DNA from: JAWXUE01 sp044432925
GTDB lineage: Bacteria > Bacillota_I > Bacilli_A > Acholeplasmatales > Anaeroplasmataceae
Direction of reading: 5' to 3'
Assembly (NCBI GenBank): GCA_044432925.1
Contig: JAWXUE010000013.1
Coordinates: forward strand, 1-37,406
DNA length: 37,406 nt
Part shown: positions 14,139 through 21,648 of the stretch, in pieces
Layout of the letters: each line of letters begins with the position of its first letter
How positions within the stretch are numbered: position 1 is the first letter of the stretch
Notes under the pieces: model-generated
Seen by the model: only the letters and a program-made list of their open reading frames with translations
Told to the model about the DNA's origin: nothing
Database searches by the model: none
Position numbers and translations under genes: made by a program

Positions 14139-15515
14139 ATGAGTAAATTCAGTTTAGAAGAATTAGTAGCTTATTGTAAGCAAACAGGTTATGTATTTCA
14201 AGGAAGCGAAATATATGGCGGATTAGCTAATTCATGGGATTATGGACCGTTAGGAGTTCTATTAAAACAAAATATTAAAAATGCTTGGTGGAAAAAAATG
14301 ATTCAAGAAGATGCTAATAACGTTGGGTTAGATGCAGCAATCTTAATGAATCCTCAAGTTTGGATAGCAAGTGGACATGTTGGAGGGTTTAGTGATCCTT
14401 TAACAGATTGTAAATCTTGTAATACAAGACACAGAGCAGATAAATTAATTGAAGATCATTCAAAAGGTGAAGTAAATGGTGATGGATTATCTAATGAAGC
14501 AATTTTTGATTATTTAACTAATAATAAAGTTAAATGTCCTGGTTGTGGAGCTGTAGACTATACTCCAATTAGAAAATTCAATTTAATGTTTAAAACTAAT
14601 CAAGGTGTTATTGAAGATGAAAGTAATGCAGTTTACTTAAGACCTGAGACAGCTCAAGGTATCTTTGTTCAATATAAAAATGTACAAAGATCTTTAAGAA
14701 AAAAAGTTCCTTTTGGAATTGGACAAATTGGTAAAAGTTTTAGAAATGAAATTACTCCAGGTAATTTTATCTTTAGAACAAGAGAATTCGAACAAATGGA
14801 ATTAGAATTTTTCTGTAAACCTGGTACTGAAATAGAATGGTTTGATACATGGGTAAATAACTGTGTTAATTTCTTATATTCTTTAGGTATTAAAAAAGAT
14901 AATATTAAATTAAGAGCACATGAAGAAGATGAATTATCATTTTATTCAAATGCAACTACTGATATTGAATATAAATTCCCTTGGGGATTTGGTGAATTAT
15001 GGGGAATTGCAAGTCGTACAGATTATGACTTAAAAACTCATATGGAACATTCTAAACAAAATTTAGAATACTTAGATCCTACTACAAATGAAAAATATAT
15101 TCCTTATGTTGTAGAACCATCTGTTGGTGTTGAAAGATTATTACTTGCTGTATTATTTAATGCTTATGAAAAAGAACAATTAGAAAATGAAGAAAGAGAA
15201 GTATTAAGATTAATACCTGCTCTTGCTCCTTATAAAGCAACAATTCTACCATTAATGAAAAAAATTCATGGTGATAAAGCTTTAGAAATTTATTCTAATT
15301 TAGCTAAAACATTTAGTGTTAGTTATGATGATACACAAACAATTGGTAAAAGATATAGAAGATGTGATTCAATAGGTACTCCATTCTGTATAACTGTAGA
15401 TGATAATACTTTAACTAGCAATACAGTTACTATTAGAGATAGAGACACTATGGAACAAACTACTGTTAAAGTAGAAGATTTAGAAAACTTTATTAATGAA
15501 AAATTAAAATTCTAA
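14139..15515 (+). CDS. glyQS: glycyl-tRNA synthetase, homodimeric type
   Basis: Charges tRNA-Gly. The 458-residue protein is the single-chain alpha2 type (GlyQS), not the alpha2beta2 type of many bacteria. Class II motifs: RPETAQGIFVQYKNV and FGIGQIGKSFRNEITPGNF (motif 2), FEQMELEFFC, then PSVGVERLLLAVL (motif 3) near residue 328. A zinc-binding CKSC...CPGC pair lies near residues 88-91 and 132-135. The anticodon-binding domain occupies the C-terminal 110 residues. GGAGGG precedes the ATG. It opens the glyQS-dnaG-rpoD-trmK operon, so its promoter also drives the primary sigma factor. Confidence 0.96.
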   Translation: MSKFSLEELVAYCKQTGYVFQGSEIYGGLANSWDYGPLGVLLKQNIKNAWWKKMIQEDANNVGLDAAILMNPQVWIASGHVGGFSDPLTDCKSCNTRHRADKLIEDHSKGEVNGDGLSNEAIFDYLTNNKVKCPGCGAVDYTPIRKFNLMFKTNQGVIEDESNAVYLRPETAQGIFVQYKNVQRSLRKKVPFGIGQIGKSFRNEITPGNFIFRTREFEQMELEFFCKPGTEIEWFDTWVNNCVNFLYSLGIKKDNIKLRAHEEDELSFYSNATTDIEYKFPWGFGELWGIASRTDYDLKTHMEHSKQNLEYLDPTTNEKYIPYVVEPSVGVERLLLAVLFNAYEKEQLENEEREVLRLIPALAPYKATILPLMKKIHGDKALEIYSNLAKTFSVSYDDTQTIGKRYRRCDSIGTPFCITVDDNTLTSNTVTIRDRDTMEQTTVKVEDLENFINEKLKF

Positions 15516-15521
15516 AAAAGA

Positions 15522-15560
15522 AAGGAGGACTCAAACTATTTGTTTGTATATAAATTATGA
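15522..15560 (+). promoter_or_regulatory. unusual dnaG translation-initiation region
   Basis: A perfect AAGGAGG (15522-15528) lies 28 nt before the dnaG ATG (15557), too far for normal use, and no nearer site exists. Between them is a small hairpin CAAAC (15532-15536) / GTTTG (15542-15546) that could bring the two together. Also present is a 6-codon ORF, TTG at 15540 to TGA at 15558-15560 (MFVYKL), at the right distance from AAGGAGG and overlapping the dnaG start as ATGA. Either would explain the spacing. Confidence 0.55.
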
Positions 15561-16972
15561 TAACAGATGAAAAATTCCAAGAAATAATTGATAAAACAGA
15601 TATAGTCAGTTTAGTTAGTGAATATGTTGAATTAACTAAAAAGGGTAGTGGATATTTTGGTTTATGTCCATTTCACAATGATAGTAGTCCTTCGTTTTCC
15701 GTTTCTCCTGATAAAAAGATTGCTAAATGCATGAGTTGTGGGGAGGGTGGAAATCCTATTAACTTCTTAAGAAAGATAAAAAATATATCATTAGTAGAAG
15801 CTGCTAGTATATTAGCACAAAGAGCTTCTGTTGAATTAGATGTTAATATAAAACCTAAAAAAGAAGACAAAAACAAAAAATATTACGATATATACAAAGT
15901 TGCTCAAGAGTTTTATGCATATAATCTATTTAATAGTAAATCTGGAAAGAAAGCTTTAGATTATTTGTATAAACGAGGACTTAGTGAAGATACTATTAAA
16001 GCATTTGGTATAGGACTAGCACCTAGTGATAAAGATACATTAAAAAATGTTTTAATTGATAAAGGATTCTTAGATTTAGATTGTATTGAAATTGGTCTTA
16101 TAAAAAATAATGGAACAACTCTATATGATATTTTCATGAATAGAATAATGTTTCCTATTACTAATGAAAATGGCCAAACAATAGCATTTTCTGGAAGATT
16201 ATATGATGATAGTAACGGTCCTAAGTATGTAAATACAATGGAAACTAAAATATACCGTAAAGGTGATCATTTATATAATTTAAGTAATGCTTTAAAACAA
16301 ATCAATAGAACAAAAAGAATTATTTTATGTGAAGGTCAAATGGATGTAATTAAGATTTCTAATGCTAACTTAGAAGATGTTGTTTGTGCATTAGGAAGTG
16401 CTTTAACTGCTAATCAAGTAAGCTTAATTAAGAAGTATGCAACTAATGTTGTATTAGCTTATGATAATGATGCGGCTGGGATTAAAGCAACAAAAACAGC
16501 AATTAGTTTATTGTCTGGTTTAAATGTAGATGTATTACAATTACCAACTGGAGTAGACCCTGATGAATTTATTTCAAACAATTCAGTAGAAGCATTTAAT
16601 GAATTATTTGATAAAAAAGTAAACTCAATAGAATTTATTTATCAATCTAATTTTATAGATAAAAATATTTATTCTTTAGTAGATGCTGAAGAGATTAAAA
16701 ATGAAACATTNNNNNNNNNNNNNNNNNNNNNNNNNNNNNNNNNNNNNNNNNNNNNNNNNNNNNNNNNNNNNNNNNNNNNNNNNNNNNNNNNNNNNNNNNN
16801 NNNNNNNNNNAATGTTATTTTAAAAGATAGTTTATTTTATATAGAAAGAGAATTTTTAAAAGTTAAAGCAAGAAAAGGTTTAGTTTTAAATCAACAAGCA
16901 CCATTAGAATCACTAAACAAAGGTTTAGATTGTGTTAAAGAAATTAATAAATTAGAAACAAATAAAAAATAA
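15557..16972 (+). CDS. dnaG: DNA primase, interrupted by assembly gap
   Basis: Makes RNA primers at the replication fork. The CHC2 zinc-binding domain is at the N-terminus: CPFH (37-40) and CMSC (58-61). The catalytic TOPRIM core contains CEGQMDVIK (about 257-265) and YDNDAAG (about 301-307) with its metal-binding acidic residues. Residues 385-418 are unknown because of 100 Ns. The readable total of 471 codons is well below the usual 580-610, so the gap probably stands for more than 100 real bases, mostly the link to the helicase-binding C-terminal domain. The in-frame reading through the Ns is not evidence of true length. The start is the first possible ATG, since an in-frame TAA at 15551-15553 rules out earlier ones. 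Confidence 0.93.
   Translation: MITDEKFQEIIDKTDIVSLVSEYVELTKKGSGYFGLCPFHNDSSPSFSVSPDKKIAKCMSCGEGGNPINFLRKIKNISLVEAASILAQRASVELDVNIKPKKEDKNKKYYDIYKVAQEFYAYNLFNSKSGKKALDYLYKRGLSEDTIKAFGIGLAPSDKDTLKNVLIDKGFLDLDCIEIGLIKNNGTTLYDIFMNRIMFPITNENGQTIAFSGRLYDDSNGPKYVNTMETKIYRKGDHLYNLSNALKQINRTKRIILCEGQMDVIKISNANLEDVVCALGSALTANQVSLIKKYATNVVLAYDNDAAGIKATKTAISLLSGLNVDVLQLPTGVDPDEFISNNSVEAFNELFDKKVNSIEFIYQSNFIDKNIYSLVDAEEIKNETXXXXXXXXXXXXXXXXXXXXXXXXXXXXXXXXXXNVILKDSLFYIEREFLKVKARKGLVLNQQAPLESLNKGLDCVKEINKLETNKK
16711..16810. other. 100-N assembly gap
   Basis: Exactly 100 unknown bases inside dnaG. This is the usual placeholder for a scaffold gap of unknown size and shows that the window comes from a draft assembly. 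Confidence 0.98.
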
Positions 16973-16985
16973 GCGAGGTATAATT

Positions 16986-18191
16986 ATGGAATTCAAAAAG
17001 AAAATTAACGAGTTAATAAAAAAATCAAAAGATGGATATGTATTATTAGAAGATGTTCAAACGACTTTTAGTCTTGAAAAAGATGATATGAATTTAGTAA
17101 GAGCAGAATTAGAAAATAATGGAATTGAAATAGTAGTTGCTGCACCAGGTGCTCAAGGTGCTCCTGTTGTAGTTGAGGATGCTGAGATGCCTGCAGATAT
17201 TAACTTAAAAGAATTAGAAGAGTTTACTGCTGATGTAGCTAACTTTGATAAATTACCTCAAACAATAAAAGTTGATGATCCAGTTAAAATGTACTTAAAA
17301 GAAATTGGTGAAATCAAATTACTAACATTTGAAGAAGAAACAGAATTAGCAACTGATATCATTAATGGTAATTATGCATTAGATCAATTAAAAACAATTG
17401 AAGAAGAAGGTGCAACATTACCACAAGAAGATATTGACCAATTAAATGCTTTAGTATTAAAAATGAATCAATCAAAAGAAAAATTAATTCAAGCAAACTT
17501 AAAATTAGTTGTTTCTATTGCTAAAAAATATATCGGTAGAGGTCTTGCTTTATTAGATTTAATTCAAGAAGGAAACATGGGATTAATGAAAGCAGTAGAA
17601 AAATTTGATTCTAAAAAAGGATTTAAATTTTCTACTTATTCTACATGGTGGATTAGACAAGCAATAACAAGAGCAGTAGCTGATCAAGCAAGAACTATTC
17701 GTATTCCTGTTCATATGGTTGAAACTATTAATAGATTAGTTAGAATTCAAAGACAATTAGTACAAGAATTAAGTCGTGAACCTCTTCCTGAAGAAGTAGC
17801 AGCTAAAATGGGTATTACTGTAGAAAAAGTACAACAAATTCAAAAGATTGCTCAAGAGCCTGTATCTTTAGAATCACCTGTAGGTGAAGAAGATGACTCT
17901 TCATTAGGAGAATTCATTAGTGATAAAAATGCATTAGATCCATATGAATTTACTGCAAAAGATATGTTAAAAAGAGAATTAAATGAAGTATTAGAAGAAT
18001 TAACTGATAGAGAAGAAAAAGTATTAAGAATGCGTTTTGGTTTATTAGATGGTAGAAGTCGTACTTTAGAAGAAGTAGGAAAAGAGTTCGGTGTAACAAG
18101 AGAACGTATTAGACAAATTGAAGCTAAAGCTTTAAGAAAACTTAAACATCCAACAAGATCTAAAAAACTTAAAGATTTCATGAATAGATAA
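16986..18191 (+). CDS. rpoD: primary sigma factor RpoD/SigA
   Basis: Housekeeping sigma-70 factor, which directs RNA polymerase to promoters such as those listed here. The 401-residue protein has region 1.1 (1-80), region 1.2 starting DPVKMYLKEIG, region 2 with NLKLVVSIAKKYIGRGLALL and FSTYSTWWIRQAITRA (-10 recognition and melting), region 3 with IPVHMVETINRL, and region 4 with the HTH LEEVGKEFGVTRERIRQIE (-35 recognition). A non-conserved stretch VVVAAPGAQGAPVVVEDAEM follows region 1.1. Length fits group 1 sigma factors of Bacilli. It is 13 bp after dnaG and overlaps trmK by one base. Confidence 0.97.
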   Translation: MEFKKKINELIKKSKDGYVLLEDVQTTFSLEKDDMNLVRAELENNGIEIVVAAPGAQGAPVVVEDAEMPADINLKELEEFTADVANFDKLPQTIKVDDPVKMYLKEIGEIKLLTFEEETELATDIINGNYALDQLKTIEEEGATLPQEDIDQLNALVLKMNQSKEKLIQANLKLVVSIAKKYIGRGLALLDLIQEGNMGLMKAVEKFDSKKGFKFSTYSTWWIRQAITRAVADQARTIRIPVHMVETINRLVRIQRQLVQELSREPLPEEVAAKMGITVEKVQQIQKIAQEPVSLESPVGEEDDSSLGEFISDKNALDPYEFTAKDMLKRELNEVLEELTDREEKVLRMRFGLLDGRSRTLEEVGKEFGVTRERIRQIEAKALRKLKHPTRSKKLKDFMNR

Positions 18192-18862
18192 TGAAAATTT
18201 CTAAAAGATTAGAAGCTTTATCTAAAGAAGTTATTGGTTTTAATACTGTATGTGATGTTGGGTGTGATCATGGATTATTTTCAATATATTCAATACTTTA
18301 TTGCGGTATTAAACATGCATACTTATTAGATATTAATCAAGAACCTCTAAATAGTGCTAAAAATAATTTTATTAAATATAAATTAAGCAATGCAACATTC
18401 CTACTATCAGATGGACTAAAAGATTTTAATGAACAATTAGATTGTTTAGTCATATCTGGTATAGGTGGTTATTTAATGACTAGAATTTTACAAGATGATT
18501 TAGATAAAATAAAATTAGCTAATAAATTAATATTACAACCTAATAGTGATTTTGAAATATTAAGAAAATTCTTATTAGAAAATAATTTTGAAATAACGTT
18601 TGAAAATATGTTGTTAGATAATAAAAAATATTGTTATTATTTAACTGCTATAAATAAAAAAACATCATTCAATGAAGAAGATGTTTTATTCGGACCTATT
18701 TTAAGAAAAGATATTAATGAAGTTTATTTTGATTATTGGAATTCTAAATATATTAATTTAAATAATGAATTAAATAAAATAAAAGATGATAATAATAAAA
18801 TAGAATTAAATAAAAAAATTAATTCAATAAAAGAAAATATTATAATACCCTATACTAAATAG
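18191..18862 (+). CDS. trmK: tRNA (adenine-22-N1)-methyltransferase TrmK
   Basis: SAM-dependent methyltransferase (YqfN/TrmK) that forms m1A22 in the D-loop region of bacterial tRNAs. The 223-residue protein has the Rossmann SAM site VCDVGCDHGLFSIYSIL (about residues 18-34), LLDINQEPL as the acidic loop, and LVISGIGGYLM as the family's catalytic-region motif. The C-terminal 50 residues are a Lys/Asn-rich coiled coil (NNELNKIKDDNNKIELNKK). It starts in the TAATG shared with rpoD, the same neighbour as in Bacillus subtilis. The stop codon is inside the terminator stem. Confidence 0.93.
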   Translation: MKISKRLEALSKEVIGFNTVCDVGCDHGLFSIYSILYCGIKHAYLLDINQEPLNSAKNNFIKYKLSNATFLLSDGLKDFNEQLDCLVISGIGGYLMTRILQDDLDKIKLANKLILQPNSDFEILRKFLLENNFEITFENMLLDNKKYCYYLTAINKKTSFNEEDVLFGPILRKDINEVYFDYWNSKYINLNNELNKIKDDNNKIELNKKINSIKENIIIPYTK

Positions 18863-18872
18863 GGTATTTTTT
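18844..18872 (+). terminator. glyQS-dnaG-rpoD-trmK terminator
   Basis: Perfect 10-bp stem AATACCCTAT (18844-18853) / ATAGGGTATT (18859-18868), loop ACTAA, then Ts to 18872. It overlaps the end of trmK. Confidence 0.85.
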
Positions 18873-18876
18873 GTAT

Positions 18877-18903
18877 AAAAAAAACATCTTTATTAAAGAT
18901 GTT
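18877..18903 (-). terminator. tRNA-Arg terminator
   Basis: On the minus strand, stem AACATCTT / AAGATGTT (18883-18890 with 18896-18903) is followed by eight Ts (complement of 18877-18884), 8 bp after the tRNA end. Confidence 0.85.
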
Positions 18904-18910
18904 ATTTAAA

Positions 18911-18985
18911 TGGCAGTCAGACCGGGAATCGAACCCAGATCGCACGCTTAGAAGGCGCGTGTTTTATCCGTTAAACTATCCGACC
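18911..18985 (-). tRNA. tRNA-Arg, anticodon UCU
   Basis: The 75-nt cloverleaf reads on the minus strand. Acceptor stem GGTCGGA pairs with TCTGACT (two G-U pairs), discriminator G, and CCA is encoded. D stem GTTT/AAAC. Anticodon stem CGCGC/GCGTG with loop CTTCTAA gives anticodon TCT (complement of 18950-18952), reading AGA/AGG. T arm CTGGG-TTCGATT-CCCGG. AGA is the favoured Arg codon throughout the window, so this is a main tRNA. It is a single-gene unit with its own promoter and terminator. Confidence 0.97.
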
Positions 18986-18995
18986 ATGCTTAATT

Positions 18996-19024
18996 ATAAT
19001 ACCATATATTTTATGATATGTAAA
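18996..19024 (-). promoter_or_regulatory. tRNA-Arg promoter
   Basis: On the minus strand: TTTACA (complement of 19019-19024), 17 bp, TATTAT (complement of 18996-19001), 10 bp before the mature tRNA 5' end. Confidence 0.75.
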
Positions 19025-19061
19025 TAGTTTTTTAACTAAAGTAATAAAAAAAGTTTATTAC

Positions 19062-19080
19062 CATATAATTTAGTGGTGAT
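19062..19080 (+). promoter_or_regulatory. 19-bp element shared with murD, before murE
   Basis: CATATAATTTAGTGGTGAT, ending 4 bp before the murE GTG start. The same 19 bp with one change lies at 24688-24706, ending 4 bp before the murD TTG start. It contains TATAAT and the Shine-Dalgarno-like GGTGAT. No good -35 is present at either copy, and a start from this TATAAT would leave a leader of only about 9 nt. Confidence 0.55.
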
Positions 19081-19084
19081 ATAG

Positions 19085-20545
19085 GTGAGACTAAATACTT
19101 TATTAAATAAATTAAATATACCTCAAATAGTAATAAACAATCATAAAATTAATTCTTTAGAAGATAATTCTTTAGATTGTAATTTAAATGATGTTTTTTT
19201 TGTTATACCAAGTTTAACTAATGATAATAATAAGTTTATTGAAGAAGCTATTACTAATGGTGCTAAAACTATTGTTTATGAAAATATAATAAACAATAAA
19301 TATAGTAACATAAATTATATTAAAGTAGATGATGTTAAAAAAACTATTGCTTTATCAGCTAAGTTATTTTATAAAGATATAACAAAAAAAATAAAATTAA
19401 TAGGAGTTACAGGTACAAACGGAAAAACAACTATAACTAATTTAATTCATGATTATTTATGTTATGAAGGTCATGAAGTTATGATGATAGGTACAAATGG
19501 TATATTCTTTAAAAAAGAACATTACAATACTAATAATACAACACCAAACTTATTACTAATGACTAAAGTAATTAAACAAGCTTTAAGAAAAGGATTAGAG
19601 TATGTTGTTATTGAAGTAAGTAGTATAGGTATAAGAGAACAAAGAGTAATGTATTTTGATTTTGATATAATAATTTTATCTAATGTAACACATGATCATT
19701 TAGATTATCATAAAACAATGATAGACTATAAATTTTCTAAAGGTATAATTATTTCAAATATGAAGTACAAGAAAAATAAATATGTAATATTAAATAAAGA
19801 TTTAGATAACTTTGATTTTTATAATAAATTAAGTGAGGCTAATGTTGTTACTTATTCTATTGTAAATCAATCAGACTATCAAGGTGTAAATGTTAATAAA
19901 AATATTAATGAAACATCTTTTAGATTATTATTTAATCATAATAAATATTATTTTAAAACATCTTTAATAGGTGGGTTTAATGTTTATAATATACTATCAG
20001 CATTAGCTTGTATTAATAAACTAGGTTTTAGTATAAATAGATTTAGTGATTTCTTAAAACTATATGTAAATGTAGAAGGAAGAATGGATTTAATAAAATA
20101 TAAAGATAAAACTGTTGTAATAGACTTTGCGCATACTCCTGATAGTGTTGAAAATGCGCTTAAAACACTTAAAGAATATTCTAATAGAAAACTAACTGTA
20201 ATAATTGGTGCAGGAGGGAATAGAGATAAAATAAAGCGTTCTATTATAGGCGAGATTACTTGTAAGTATGCTGATAAAATAATATTTACTAATGATAATC
20301 CTAGAGATGAGATTCCTACACAAATAATAGATGATATAACAAAAGAAATTAAAGAATATAAATATGAAATAATACTAGATAGAAAAGAAGCTATTTATAA
20401 AGCACTTAATGATTCTATTAAAGATGAGATAATTGCTATATTAGGTAAGGGCTCAGAAAACTATCAAATTATAATGGGTATTAAACATCCTTTTAGTGAT
20501 AAACAAACAGTTAAAAATTATATAAAGGAGCACAAAAATGAATAA
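19085..20545 (+). CDS. murE: MurE-type UDP-MurNAc-tripeptide ligase
   Basis: Cytoplasmic ligase that adds the third residue to UDP-MurNAc-Ala-Glu during peptidoglycan synthesis. The 486-residue protein has the three Mur domains: UDP-binding N-terminal (1-100), ATP-binding centre with GVTGTNGKTT (about 107-116), EVSSIGIREQRV and SNVTHDHLDYHKT, and a C-terminal domain with EGRMDLI and DFAHTPDSVENAL. DNPRDE at about 404-409 carries the DNPR motif linked to meso-diaminopimelate selection, so a DAP-type stem peptide is likely; Lys-type enzymes lack this Arg. The start is GTG at 19085, with GGTGAT just upstream. Overlaps mraY by 8 bp. Confidence 0.93.
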   Translation: MRLNTLLNKLNIPQIVINNHKINSLEDNSLDCNLNDVFFVIPSLTNDNNKFIEEAITNGAKTIVYENIINNKYSNINYIKVDDVKKTIALSAKLFYKDITKKIKLIGVTGTNGKTTITNLIHDYLCYEGHEVMMIGTNGIFFKKEHYNTNNTTPNLLLMTKVIKQALRKGLEYVVIEVSSIGIREQRVMYFDFDIIILSNVTHDHLDYHKTMIDYKFSKGIIISNMKYKKNKYVILNKDLDNFDFYNKLSEANVVTYSIVNQSDYQGVNVNKNINETSFRLLFNHNKYYFKTSLIGGFNVYNILSALACINKLGFSINRFSDFLKLYVNVEGRMDLIKYKDKTVVIDFAHTPDSVENALKTLKEYSNRKLTVIIGAGGNRDKIKRSIIGEITCKYADKIIFTNDNPRDEIPTQIIDDITKEIKEYKYEIILDRKEAIYKALNDSIKDEIIAILGKGSENYQIIMGIKHPFSDKQTVKNYIKEHKNE

Positions 20546-21497
20546 AGAATATATTTCTGTTTTATTTTTAATAGGTGTTGTTTTAACTGTAATCTTAGAT
20601 TTTATTATAATAAATATTCAAACAAATAAACAAATAGGACAAATAACAAGATTACTAGGTCCTAAAACACATAGAAGCAAAAATAAAACCCCAACGTTAG
20701 GTGGTATAGGATTTGTACTTTCCTTTGTAATACTATTTGTTTTTTTCAGTTTAATATTTAATATAGAAGTAAAATTTCTTTTAATATGCTTTCCTATTAT
20801 AAGTTATTCTTTATTAGGACTAATAGATGATTTGATAATAGTAATAAAAAAAGATAATGAAGGAATATCTTCAACATTAAAATTATTTATACAAGTTGCA
20901 ATTGCTTGCATATATTTTTATATTTTACTTCATAATAACTATGACACTCATATATATTTTTTAAATTATACATTTGATTTAAAATTTCTTTATGGACTAT
21001 TTATTTTATTATTATTTACAGGATTTACTAATGCTACTAATTTAACAGATGGAATTGATGGTTTACTTGGTGGATGTAGTGTAATATGTTTATTTGGAAT
21101 ATTTTTAATAGCACTTAAATCTAATTTAGAAATTAGTACAACAATCATTTTATTAATATCTACAATATTTGGATTTTTAATATGGAATTATCCTAAGGCC
21201 AAAATATTCATGGGAAATATCGGAGCATATGCTATAGGTGCATTTATTGTTACAGTATGTATATTATTAAAAATAGAAGCTTACTTATTTATATTTGGCG
21301 GAATATTTTTATTAGAAACAATTTCTGTTATTATACAAGTACTCTATTTTAAAATAACAAAAGGAAAAAGAATATTTAAAATGGCTCCATTACATCATCA
21401 TTTTGAATTAAGTGGTTATAATGAAAAAGAAGTACTACATATGTTTTATATAATAGAAATTATTTTTGTTTATATAGCAATATTGTTATTAATATAA
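20538..21497 (+). CDS. mraY: phospho-MurNAc-pentapeptide transferase MraY
   Basis: Integral membrane enzyme that moves phospho-MurNAc-pentapeptide from UDP to undecaprenyl phosphate, giving lipid I. The 319-residue protein has about ten hydrophobic helices. Motifs: GPKTHRSKNKTPTLGGIGF (cytoplasmic loop 1), LIDDLI (metal-binding Asp pair), NATNLTDGIDGLLGG (active-site loop), GNIGAYAIGAF and the histidine loop APLHHHFELSGYNE. Length is normal. It is translationally coupled to murE (8-bp overlap), with AAAGGAG inside the end of murE. murF, which often lies nearby, is not in the window. Confidence 0.95.
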   Translation: MNKEYISVLFLIGVVLTVILDFIIINIQTNKQIGQITRLLGPKTHRSKNKTPTLGGIGFVLSFVILFVFFSLIFNIEVKFLLICFPIISYSLLGLIDDLIIVIKKDNEGISSTLKLFIQVAIACIYFYILLHNNYDTHIYFLNYTFDLKFLYGLFILLLFTGFTNATNLTDGIDGLLGGCSVICLFGIFLIALKSNLEISTTIILLISTIFGFLIWNYPKAKIFMGNIGAYAIGAFIVTVCILLKIEAYLFIFGGIFLLETISVIIQVLYFKITKGKRIFKMAPLHHHFELSGYNEKEVLHMFYIIEIIFVYIAILLLI

Positions 21498-21523
21498 AAA
21501 TACTATGAAGAATAATAAAAATG

Positions 21524-21532
21524 TGATATTAT
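21524..21532 (+). promoter_or_regulatory. fhs extended -10 promoter
   Basis: TG (21524-21525), one base, TATTAT (21527-21532). The -35 region is poor. The predicted start near 21539 would put the three-hairpin leader at the 5' end of the fhs mRNA. Confidence 0.5.
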
Positions 21533-21538
21533 ATAAGT

Positions 21539-21632
21539 AGTGTTTAATAGAAAATATTCTATTAAAATTCTTAGAAAAGCAGCTTTATTTTCTACATTAA
21601 AAGCATGTCTTTTTGATATGCTTTTTTATTTT
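21539..21632 (+). promoter_or_regulatory. structured fhs leader with terminator-like hairpin
   Basis: Three consecutive stems: TTTAATAGAA (21543-21552) / TTCTATTAAA (21557-21566) with loop AATA; TAGAAAA (21572-21578) / TTTTCTA (21588-21594); and AAAAGCATGTC (21599-21609) / GATATGCTTTT (21615-21625) with loop TTTTT, followed by a T-rich run. The third looks like an intrinsic terminator ending 20 bp before the fhs start. AAAAGCA at 21575-21581 could pair instead with the terminator's 3' arm (TGCTTTT), giving a possible antiterminator. It may be an attenuator, or simply the terminator of murE-mraY. It does not show the conserved blocks of THF or ZTP riboswitches. Confidence 0.5.
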
Positions 21633-21648
21633 AGAAAGGATGATTATT

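Noticed and set aside
17852..18181. Minus-strand frame over the end of rpoD
   Set aside because: Shadow of the conserved sigma region 3-4 coding sequence.
19064..19069. TATAAT before murE as a standard promoter
   Set aside because: No usable -35 or TG extension, and it would leave only about 9 nt of leader; kept as part of the shared 19-bp element rather than called as a promoter.
21498..21648. THF or ZTP (pfl) riboswitch before fhs
   Set aside because: Both classes occur upstream of folate or fhs genes, but the conserved blocks (for example CCGCCTGGGC of ZTP) are absent; only generic stems are present.
21613..21648. Upstream in-frame start for fhs
   Set aside because: It falls inside the terminator-like hairpin; ATG at 21649 has AAAGGATG and gives the normal family length.
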